From: Candidatus Brevefilum sp.
GTDB lineage: Bacteria > Chloroflexota > Anaerolineae > Anaerolineales > Anaerolineaceae
Direction of reading: 5' to 3'
DNA: 5,201 nt
NCBI GenBank assembly: GCA_007119455.1
Contig: SKPR01000025.1
Coordinates: 1 to 5,201 of the forward strand
Shown here: piece by piece, positions 1 to 4,828 of the stretch
Numbering within the stretch: the stretch's first letter is position 1
Layout: every line of letters begins with the position of its first letter
Notes under the pieces: model-generated
What the model was told of the DNA's origin: nothing
Seen by the model: only the letters and a program-made list of their open reading frames with translations
The model's database searches: none
Position numbers and translations under genes: made by a program

Positions 1-12
1 AAACTTCAACAG

Positions 13-18
13 TATAAT
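13..18 (+). promoter_or_regulatory. Possible -10 box just upstream of the first ORF
   Basis: TATAAT lies only seven bases before the ATG at 26. A -35 box would fall outside the window, so it cannot be checked. If this -10 is real, transcription would begin at or within a few bases of the ATG and the mRNA would be nearly leaderless. The reading frame is also open leftward to the window edge, so the match may instead be chance sequence inside a longer gene. Confidence 0.25.
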
Positions 19-25
19 CAGGTCC

Positions 26-436
26 ATGAATAATTCACCTCTGTATCGTGTGGTGACCCTGTCCGACTGTATGGGTGATCCGGCCACCGTGGCCTGGATG
101 CTGTCTGCCGGCGTCAACCTGCCTGATACCATCCCGCCCGGACGGTATCCCACACCGAATGAACTGCAAACCATCCTGGATACCATCCCCGGCTTACAGG
201 TCCACTTCACCATCACCCCGGCGGTGTGGGTGGCTGATCTGATCAGCCGGAAGGATATCACCTGGGCGACCCTGGCGGTCAGGGATTATTCCGGTGACCC
301 GGAACAGCCTCACCATTTTATATTTCAGGGCGGTTGGGATGAGGTGATCTTGCTGGTCTGTGCTGAACTGGTTAAAATTTGCGGCCCCCTGGTCTTATTG
401 CACGACTCCGGCGCGCCACCTGCGCTTGTCTTATAA
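26..436 (+). CDS. Hypothetical protein, about 136 aa
   Basis: I do not recognise this family. The predicted product is a small soluble-looking protein with no signal peptide and no clear membrane segment. The N-terminal half is rich in Pro, Thr and Asp. The C-terminal part alternates short hydrophobic stretches with Gly-Trp and Asp-Gly turns (FQGGWDEVILLV near residues 99-110, then GPLVLLHDSG near 119-128), which suggests a compact alpha/beta fold. Codon use and GC content resemble those of the gmd gene downstream, which supports real coding. No convincing Shine-Dalgarno precedes the ATG at 26, and the frame has no stop back to the left edge, so the true start may lie outside the window. No operon partner is visible downstream. 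The role is unknown. Confidence 0.6.
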   Translation: MNNSPLYRVVTLSDCMGDPATVAWMLSAGVNLPDTIPPGRYPTPNELQTILDTIPGLQVHFTITPAVWVADLISRKDITWATLAVRDYSGDPEQPHHFIFQGGWDEVILLVCAELVKICGPLVLLHDSGAPPALVL

Positions 437-451
437 TATCAAGTCACCTTT

Positions 452-479
452 GGGTGCAGGCCTTATTGAGGCACCCTTT
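452..479 (+). terminator. Weak terminator candidate after the first ORF
   Basis: GGGTGC (452-457) can pair with GCACCC (471-476) across a 13-base loop, followed by only three T. It lies 15 bases after the stop of the first ORF, a typical place for a terminator. The stem is short and the T tract poor, so intrinsic termination is doubtful. Confidence 0.3.
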
Positions 480-589
480 GAGCCAAGGTCGCCTTTTCAA
501 GTTTCATCTGCTGAGGCAAGCGTAAAGTCACGAATTTAGTTTTATCCAACGTCACCGGGTGATCATCACACCTTCCAGCCTGTTTGAGT

Positions 590-617
590 CCCTTCTCCTT
601 GCAGGAAGGGAACTTTT
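590..617 (+). terminator. Possible terminator hairpin upstream of gmd
   Basis: CCCTT and CCT (590-594, 597-599) pair with AGG and AAGGG (603-610), with a two-base bulge and a three-base loop. TTTT follows at 614-617. It sits about 85 bases upstream of the gmd promoter, so it would insulate gmd from upstream transcription. The interrupted T tract makes it a moderate candidate at best. Confidence 0.35.
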
Positions 618-701
618 GATGATGGGATGATGTTTTCAACCGAATAATCTGGAAAACAATTTACAAACGTTACGATTGCCCTGACAATCTAATGAGTCGG
701 T

Positions 702-730
702 TTGACAGCCTGCATCCATACAGATATACT
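702..730 (+). promoter_or_regulatory. Strong sigma70-type promoter for gmd
   Basis: A perfect -35 (TTGACA, 702-707) is followed by a 17-base spacer and a -10 of TATACT (725-730, five of six consensus bases). Predicted transcription starts near 737, giving a leader of about 32 bases before the TTG start of gmd. This is the best promoter match in the window and implies steady housekeeping expression. I see no clear operator around it. Confidence 0.75.
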
Positions 731-768
731 TTTATGTCGAAAGTTGCATATGAAATTCGGAGGTAAAT

Positions 769-1839
769 TTGAAAACAGCTTTGATCACAGGCATCACCGG
801 GCAGGATGGATCCTACCTGGCTGAATTGCTTTTACATAAAGGGTATGAAGTCCATGGGCTTATCCGCAGGGCCAGTACATTTAACACCCGGCGAATTGAC
901 CATATCTATCGCGATCCCCATGGCAACGGTGGCAAGGTCAATTTGTTCCTGCATTATGGCGACGTGGCCGCACCTGACAGCCTGCTGGATGTCATCTATA
1001 ATGTCAAACCGGATGAGGTCTACCACCTGGCCGCTCAGAGCCATGTGCGGGTGAGTTTTGATATGCCGGAATATACGGGTGATGTGACCGGCCTGGGTAC
1101 GACTCGCATACTTGAGGCCATCCGCAAAGGTGGGATGAAATCTCGTTTTTACCAGGCCTCTTCGAGCGAATTGTACGGCAATTCAAAGCCGCCACAAAAC
1201 GAAAACACACCTTTCCAACCACGCAGCCCCTATGCTGCTGCCAAGCTCTATGCTTACTGGATAACTCAAAATTACCGCGAGGGTTACGGGATGTTTTCCG
1301 TTAATGGTATCCTGTTCAATCATGAATCCCCCCGCCGTGGTGAGACTTTTGTGACTCGCAAGATCACACAGGCCCTGGCCAATATCCGTGCCGGGAACCA
1401 GAAGTATCTGTACCTGGGCAACCTTCAGTCCCGCCGGGATTGGGGTTATGCGCCCGAGTACGTGGAGATGATGCATCTGATGCTGCAACAGGAGGATCCG
1501 GAAGATTATGTTGTCGGCACAGGTGAAGCACACACCATTGAAGAATTCCTCGATGAAGCCTTTGGCTATGTGGGAATGGACTGGCACGATGTGGTTCGGA
1601 TTGACCCGCGTTACTACCGCCCGACTGAGGTGGATTATCTGGAAGCCGACACCAGCAAAGCCAAACAGAAACTTGATTGGGAACCGAAGATCACATTCAA
1701 CGAGTTGGTACGGATTATGGTCGATGCTGATCTCGAACTCGTCGGTCTGGAATCCCCCGGTGAAGGTAAGAAGATCATCGATGAGAGGTTTTCTGGCTGG
1801 CATCGCTGGGAAGATCAGGTTGTCTCCATGGGGCGGTGA
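769..1839 (+). CDS. gmd: GDP-mannose 4,6-dehydratase
   Basis: This cytoplasmic enzyme of the extended short-chain dehydrogenase family converts GDP-D-mannose to GDP-4-keto-6-deoxy-D-mannose. That is the first step toward GDP-L-fucose, GDP-D-rhamnose and related sugars used in surface polysaccharides. At 356 aa it has normal family length. The NADP-binding Rossmann motif GITGQDG covers residues 8-14. The catalytic SSE is at 132-134 and the YxxxK pair is Y155 and K159. Family hallmarks such as NHESPRRGETFVTRKI (184-199) and RDWGYAPEYV (223-232) are intact. The start is TTG at 769: GGAGG lies at 759-763 with a 5-base gap, an in-frame stop lies just upstream at 751-753, and the first internal Met is near residue 99, past the Rossmann motif. 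The gene appears monocistronic. Partner enzymes such as GDP-fucose synthase or a 4-reductase are absent here. Confidence 0.96.
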   Translation: MKTALITGITGQDGSYLAELLLHKGYEVHGLIRRASTFNTRRIDHIYRDPHGNGGKVNLFLHYGDVAAPDSLLDVIYNVKPDEVYHLAAQSHVRVSFDMPEYTGDVTGLGTTRILEAIRKGGMKSRFYQASSSELYGNSKPPQNENTPFQPRSPYAAAKLYAYWITQNYREGYGMFSVNGILFNHESPRRGETFVTRKITQALANIRAGNQKYLYLGNLQSRRDWGYAPEYVEMMHLMLQQEDPEDYVVGTGEAHTIEEFLDEAFGYVGMDWHDVVRIDPRYYRPTEVDYLEADTSKAKQKLDWEPKITFNELVRIMVDADLELVGLESPGEGKKIIDERFSGWHRWEDQVVSMGR

Positions 1840-1858
1840 GTGTCTGTTTGGAATTATG

Positions 1859-1887
1859 TTGTATTTCAGGCATCTTTTAGCTATAAT
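1859..1887 (+). promoter_or_regulatory. Promoter of the T-box leader
   Basis: A consensus -10 (TATAAT, 1882-1887) has TTGTAT 17 bases upstream as a partial -35 (1859-1864, three of six). Transcription would begin near 1894, a few bases before the first strand of T-box stem I, which is where a T-box promoter is expected. It begins about 20 bases after the gmd stop codon. Confidence 0.65.
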
Positions 1888-1893
1888 GTAGAT

Positions 1894-2150
1894 CAACTAA
1901 CAGCGGAAGAGTAACCCCTTATAACCTGACAGAGACGGATCGCCTTTGGCTGAGAGCGTCCACAGTTCATGTAAGGGATGAAGTCACCGCTGGTAATTGC
2001 CGAAGAAAACCGCGTGGTGAGTAGAACGGCACGGGAGCGCCCGTTATAACGCAGCCGGATAATCGTCCGGGTTGAGTGCGTTGCTTAAAGCAGCGAATTG
2101 AGGTGGTACCGCGGAAGAATGGCCTTTCGTCCTCTGGATGGAAGGTTTTT
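1894..2150 (+). promoter_or_regulatory. T-box riboswitch leader, valine-specific (senses tRNA-Val)
   Basis: T-box leaders bind a specific tRNA and let transcription continue only when it is uncharged. Stem I is closed by AGCGG (1902-1906) with CCGCT (1987-1991), and a second helix pairs 1916-1921 with 1972-1977. Between them is the specifier loop, with the conserved AGTA at 1910-1913 on the 5' side. On the 3' side GTC (1983-1985), a valine codon, is followed by one A before the helix, the canonical specifier position. A hairpin pairs CGTTGCT with AGCAGCG around 2078-2094. The T-box core TGGTACCGCGG occupies 2104-2114; its TGGT bulge matches a tRNA with discriminator A, as tRNA-Val normally has. 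GAGG (2100-2103) can pair with CCTC (2131-2134) to form the antiterminator. The natural target, valS, lies about 2.7 kb downstream on the same strand, beyond an insertion sequence and a hydrolase gene. The type call is firm; the amino acid call is strong because specifier and nearby valS agree. Confidence 0.93.
2123..2150 (+). terminator. Intrinsic terminator of the T-box leader
   Basis: CCTTTCGTCC (2123-2132) pairs over ten positions (two of them G-U) with GGATGGAAGG (2136-2145) around a three-base TCT loop, followed directly by TTTTT (2146-2150). The first strand overlaps the bases needed for the antiterminator (CCTC, 2131-2134), so the two structures exclude each other, as expected for a transcription-controlling T-box. 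Confidence 0.9.
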
Positions 2151-2177
2151 AGTTTTAAGACTGGTTGTGAGGACAGA

Positions 2178-2273
2178 ATGGAAAAACACTTTATGCCAGA
2201 AAATCGAAATCGTGGTGTAAATCAATCCACTAATGGAAACCTTAGCATTAATTACAGGACATTTTTGAATTAG
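2178..2273 (+). CDS. Possible short ORF directly behind the T-box (31 aa)
   Basis: An ATG at 2178 follows GAGGA (2169-2173) with a 4-base gap and opens a 31-codon frame ending in TAG. It is the first plausible start after the T-box terminator, only 28 bases beyond the T tract, where the regulated gene should begin. The product is hydrophilic and rich in Asn, with no recognisable motif and no likeness to the start of the valyl-tRNA synthetase found further right. It could be a small real gene, a remnant of a truncated gene, or chance. The same frame is open back to 2076, but that part lies inside the T-box RNA and should not be counted as coding. Confidence 0.25.
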   Translation: MEKHFMPENRNRGVNQSTNGNLSINYRTFLN

Positions 2274-2317
2274 AGTCCTTAACAGTGAGGGTTTAATGTA
2301 TCTGTTTTTTGAAAATA

Positions 2318-2325
2318 AAAGAATT
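2318..2325 (+). repeat. Target-site duplication, left copy
   Basis: AAAGAATT directly abuts the left terminal repeat of the IS256-family element and is identical to the copy at 3650-3657. Eight bases is the usual duplication length for this family. The two copies differ from each other immediately outside these eight bases. Confidence 0.88.
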
Positions 2326-2352
2326 GATTATGCAACATCTTTTCTGTAAAAT
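2326..2352 (+). repeat. Left terminal inverted repeat of the IS256-family element
   Basis: This 27-bp end matches the reverse complement of 3623-3649 at 20 positions. The best conserved parts are AACAT (2334-2338) and TTTCTGTAAA (2341-2350). It lies on the 3' side of the transposase gene. Confidence 0.85.
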
Positions 2353-2380
2353 AGGTCACAGATCCTCTCTTTGAAAATAA

Positions 2381-3544
2381 TTACTCAGAATCCATCTGTA
2401 AATACAATCTTCCGAATTCCCATTCTTCTCCAATCTCCATCAGAATAGCTGAAACTAAGCGCAGACAAGAACTCTCATTCGGAAATACGCGTGCAACCCT
2501 GGTCCGACGTTTGATTTCCTGGCTGACCCTCTCCAAGCAATTGGAAGTTCGAATTCGTTTCCAGTGTGCAACTGGAAAAGCAAAGAAAGAGAAACCTTCA
2601 GGAAGATTGACCTCCATCCAGTCAGCCAATCTGGGAGCGATCTGAGCATATTTTTCAACTGTTTCTGCCAGATACATCTCTGCTTTCTCTCTGCTTGGCG
2701 CATTGAAGATCATCCGGATGTCTTCAGCAACTTGCTTCTGCATGGATTTACGAGGCACATAGCTTTGTGCATTTTGCTGCAAATGAAACAAGCATCGCTG
2801 CCAAAGTATCCCAGTTAAGAAAGCCTTGCGTGCAGCTTTTAATCCGGCATGGTCATCACTTACGATGAGCTGTACACCGGAAAGACCACGTGCAATCAGA
2901 CTTTCCAAAAAGGTTCGCCAATGCTCTTCTGCCTCACTTAGAGACAAAGAAACGCCTAAAATGATGCGTTTCCCATCACTTTTGACCCCACTTGCGATCA
3001 AAATGGCTGCATCCCGCACGCAACCGCTTTGTCGGACCTTCTCATAGCGTGCATCCAAAAACAGGTAAGGGGTCTCTCCCAGTGGTCGATTGCGCCAGGC
3101 ATCCAGCTCTTCATCAAGCATCTTTGCTGTCCGGCTGACCTGCGTTGCGCTGATGTTTGTGCCACATAATTGCTCTGTGATAGCTGCCACTTTTCTGGTG
3201 CTTACACCTTGAACATACATTTCGGCCAAGGCTAACAATAATGCTCGCTCGCTACGCAACCCTTTCTCGAGGGCGTGCGGATAGAAATTACCTTCTCGCA
3301 CCTGTGGGATCGCAAAGGTCACTTTGCCCACCCTGGTGTTGACGGTCTTTGGCTTGTAGCCATTGGCATACCCAGTTCTATCTTCGCTTCGTTCATAAGC
3401 CCGGGCATTGAGAAAGTTCTCTCTTTCAAACTGCATGGCTTGGTTAACCATTAACCGGATCATCTCAGACAATCCTTCTAAGCCATTCTCTTGGACAAGT
3501 TCCAAATATTCTTTTGGTAAAGTACAATTGTTGTCGTAGATCAT
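2381..3544 (-). CDS. IS256-family (mutator-type) transposase
   Basis: This DDE transposase catalyses excision and integration of its element. I take the ATG at 3542-3544 as the start (387 aa), because AAGGAG lies seven bases upstream of it. A longer reading from 3574 adds ten residues but has no ribosome site. Numbered from the chosen start, the catalytic triad is D164 (LFLDARYEKV), D230 (VSDDHAGLKAA) and E338 (SNCLERVSQEIKRRTRV). This spacing is close to that of IS256 itself. The conserved CxxH between D and E (RCLFHLQQN) is at C251 and H254. The C-terminal FPNESSCLRLVSAIL segment is typical of the family. Length is normal and there is no frameshift or internal stop, so the protein should be functional. 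GC content is lower than in gmd, in line with a mobile origin. Confidence 0.96.
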   Translation of the reverse strand: MIYDNNCTLPKEYLELVQENGLEGLSEMIRLMVNQAMQFERENFLNARAYERSEDRTGYANGYKPKTVNTRVGKVTFAIPQVREGNFYPHALEKGLRSERALLLALAEMYVQGVSTRKVAAITEQLCGTNISATQVSRTAKMLDEELDAWRNRPLGETPYLFLDARYEKVRQSGCVRDAAILIASGVKSDGKRIILGVSLSLSEAEEHWRTFLESLIARGLSGVQLIVSDDHAGLKAARKAFLTGILWQRCLFHLQQNAQSYVPRKSMQKQVAEDIRMIFNAPSREKAEMYLAETVEKYAQIAPRLADWMEVNLPEGFSFFAFPVAHWKRIRTSNCLERVSQEIKRRTRVARVFPNESSCLRLVSAILMEIGEEWEFGRLYLQMDSE

Positions 3545-3562
3545 GGTTTCACTCCTTTCATT

Positions 3563-3590
3563 TTGACCGGACATCTTTTGAAAGGATACT
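3563..3590 (+). promoter_or_regulatory. Possible outward-facing promoter in the right end of the IS
   Basis: TTGACC (3563-3568, five of six) and GATACT (3585-3590, four of six) are 16 bases apart and point rightward out of the element toward the hydrolase gene. The spacing is slightly short. If active, it would give the downstream genes an IS-supplied promoter. Confidence 0.3.
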
Positions 3591-3622
3591 GTGATCTACA
3601 TTTTTTATCTACGCTTCGGTCG

Positions 3623-3649
3623 AATTTACAGAAACAATGTTACACTAAC
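3623..3649 (+). repeat. Right terminal inverted repeat of the IS256-family element
   Basis: This 27-bp end is the partner of 2326-2352. It lies upstream of the transposase gene and contains the shared TTTACAGAAA core (3625-3634). Confidence 0.85.
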
Positions 3650-3657
3650 AAAGAATT
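3650..3657 (+). repeat. Target-site duplication, right copy
   Basis: AAAGAATT abuts the right terminal repeat and equals the copy at 2318-2325. Removing the element and one copy restores an AT-rich, gene-free sequence that joins 2325 to 3658. Confidence 0.88.
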
Positions 3658-3717
3658 TAGGTAAGATAAATTAAGAAAAAGAAGACTGATTTTCTCTGAT
3701 TATTACCTGTAAATGAT

Positions 3718-3747
3718 TTGAGATGTGTCAAGATTTTGGGTTATTCT
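3718..3747 (+). promoter_or_regulatory. Possible promoter of the hydrolase gene
   Basis: TTGAGA (3718-3723, four of six) is followed 18 bases later by TATTCT (3742-3747, four of six). Transcription would begin about 14 bases before the ATG at 3768, leaving a very short leader. This is a moderate match in AT-rich DNA, where chance matches are common. Confidence 0.3.
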
Positions 3748-3767
3748 ATTGAGAAACGAGATAAATA

Positions 3768-4580
3768 ATGACTATAAAAAATAAATATATCGATCTAGCC
3801 ACTGGTATTACCCTTCAGTATGTTGAGCAGGGTGATCATTCCGGGCTTCCCATTTTGTTCATTCCTGGGGCTCTAGGAACATGGAAATCTTATGAACGGA
3901 TTTTTCCCTACCTTCCATCAGCTATGCACGCTTTTTCTATAACACTCAGGGGACGAGGAGATTCAGATAAGCCTGAAAGCGGTTATGATTTTAAGGAAAC
4001 AGCCATCGATATTGCAGCTTTTATGGATGCACATCACCTTGACTCAGCTGTACTCGTTGGTCATTCGCACAGCACCTTATGCATTCAACGGTTTGGCATC
4101 GATTTTCCCGAACGAACCCGGGGGTTGGTCATGATCGGCGGGGTTTACAGTGTGGCTCATACACCAGAAGAGGAGGATTTCTGGGAAAATGTCATCATGA
4201 AGCTTGAGGATCCCATTGAAACGGATATGGTGGTGGAATTCTATGAATCAATAATCCATCAACCTGTGCCAGGGGATTATATAAAATTAATGGCCAAAGA
4301 TACAGCAAAAGCACCTGCACGGGTCTGGCGAGAGGTGTATCGACCACTGGTTGAAAGTGATAATTCTGATGACCTTCACAAGATCACGGCGACAACCCTG
4401 CTCGTTAGGGGAGAGCAGGATAAGGCTGTAGCACGCGATCAGCAGGATGAGTTACTCAAGGCTATCCCAGGTGCCCAGCTTAAAATCTATGAAGCTGTGG
4501 GACACTGTCCGAATTGGGAGATACCCGAACGCTTCGCCTCTGATCTCATCGATTTTGTTGAGGCATTGCCTGATAGATAG
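3768..4580 (+). CDS. Alpha/beta-hydrolase fold protein
   Basis: A 270-aa cytoplasmic protein of the alpha/beta-hydrolase superfamily (serine hydrolases acting on esters, lactones, epoxides or similar); the substrate cannot be told from sequence. The oxyanion-loop segment FIPGALGTW is at 31-39 and the family motif GRGDSDKP at 62-69. The nucleophile elbow is GHSHS with S100. The likely acid is D218 (RGEQDKAV) and the catalytic His is H246 (VGHCPNWEIPERF). The triad is therefore complete and length is typical. The second glycine of the usual GxSxG elbow is replaced by Ser102. Only a weak purine-rich site precedes the ATG, which is nevertheless the natural start because the first strand follows at once. 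The gene lies between the IS element and valS with no functional link to either. Lower GC than gmd and AT-rich flanks hint at later acquisition. Confidence 0.9.
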   Translation: MTIKNKYIDLATGITLQYVEQGDHSGLPILFIPGALGTWKSYERIFPYLPSAMHAFSITLRGRGDSDKPESGYDFKETAIDIAAFMDAHHLDSAVLVGHSHSTLCIQRFGIDFPERTRGLVMIGGVYSVAHTPEEEDFWENVIMKLEDPIETDMVVEFYESIIHQPVPGDYIKLMAKDTAKAPARVWREVYRPLVESDNSDDLHKITATTLLVRGEQDKAVARDQQDELLKAIPGAQLKIYEAVGHCPNWEIPERFASDLIDFVEALPDR

Positions 4581-4594
4581 TTGGAGATTTATTA

Positions 4595-4623
4595 TTGGTA
4601 TCTTTAATCCTACACAATAGAAT
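4595..4623 (+). promoter_or_regulatory. Possible promoter for valS
   Basis: TTGGTA (4595-4600, four of six) and TAGAAT (4618-4623, five of six) are 17 bases apart. Transcription would start near 4630, giving valS a leader of about 200 bases. A second candidate, TTGTTA-N17-TATCGT (4732-4760), lies closer and would give a leader of about 60 bases. No T-box core is found between either candidate and valS. Confidence 0.35.
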
Positions 4624-4828
4624 AGGAAAATCACTGGTTTTACACTTTTGGCGGTGATTGTGGCAATTATGGATTTTGGTGCGTTATGATCGATAAATAT
4701 TTTTACAATGCGCATAATCGACCACAGATTGTTGTTATCTAATGTTTGCATTTTTATCGTAAGGCCTTCGAATCAAAGCGTGAGAAGAAATTTTTAATAA
4801 TTATTTTAATTGATGGAGGATGTGCAAT

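Larger units (their letters stand above)
437..701. other. Intergenic region without a gene
   Basis: I see no ORF with a plausible start site, no tRNA and no riboswitch signature between the first ORF and the gmd promoter. The region holds two weak hairpins, listed separately, and a short interrupted palindrome, TCACC-G-GGTGA, at 552-562. GC content falls toward the right, near the gmd promoter. Confidence 0.5.
2326..3649 (-). mobile_element. Complete IS256-family insertion sequence, 1324 bp
   Basis: The element has one transposase gene on the - strand between imperfect 27-bp terminal inverted repeats (2326-2352 and 3623-3649, 20 of 27 positions matching). It is flanked by a perfect 8-bp direct repeat. 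Length, gene content, repeat length and duplication size all fit the IS256 family. Subterminal inverted repeats (2352-2366 and 3583-3598) add a second symmetric pair. The intact transposase and perfect duplication suggest a recent and possibly still mobile insertion. It sits between the valine T-box leader and the hydrolase and valS genes. Being oriented against them, it probably blocks readthrough from the leader. Confidence 0.92.

Noticed and set aside
552..570. Interrupted palindrome TCACC-G-GGTGA next to TGATCA, possibly an operator
   Set aside because: It is short, lies 140 bases upstream of the gmd promoter, and is not repeated elsewhere in the window.
1183..1896. Long open frame (237 codons) on the - strand opposite gmd
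   Set aside because: It lies antisense to a confidently identified gene, has no recognisable domain, and runs into the T-box promoter. It is a by-product of gmd codon use.
2076..2177. Upstream extension of the short ORF into the T-box
   Set aside because: These bases form conserved T-box RNA structure (stem, TGGTACCGCGG core, terminator), so coding is very unlikely. Only the part from 2178 is kept as a weak candidate.
2296..2325. ATG at 2296 with GAGGG upstream, opening a frame into the IS
   Set aside because: In the reconstructed pre-insertion sequence the frame stops after ten codons (TAG at 3658-3660), so no gene was interrupted here.
3545..3574. Longer transposase start at 3574
   Set aside because: There is no Shine-Dalgarno before it, whereas the start at 3544 has AAGGAG at good spacing. 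The ten extra residues add no family motif.
4452..4751. 99-codon frame on the - strand over the hydrolase end and the spacer before valS
   Set aside because: Half of it is the mirror of the hydrolase gene, the rest is AT-rich spacer, and no ribosome site or motif supports it.
4763..4800. GGCCTTCG... followed by GAAG and a T run before valS, slightly like the T-box terminator at 2121-2150
   Set aside because: Only the first eight or so bases resemble each other, the possible stem is four base pairs, and no T-box core lies upstream. I cannot support a decayed second T-box from this.
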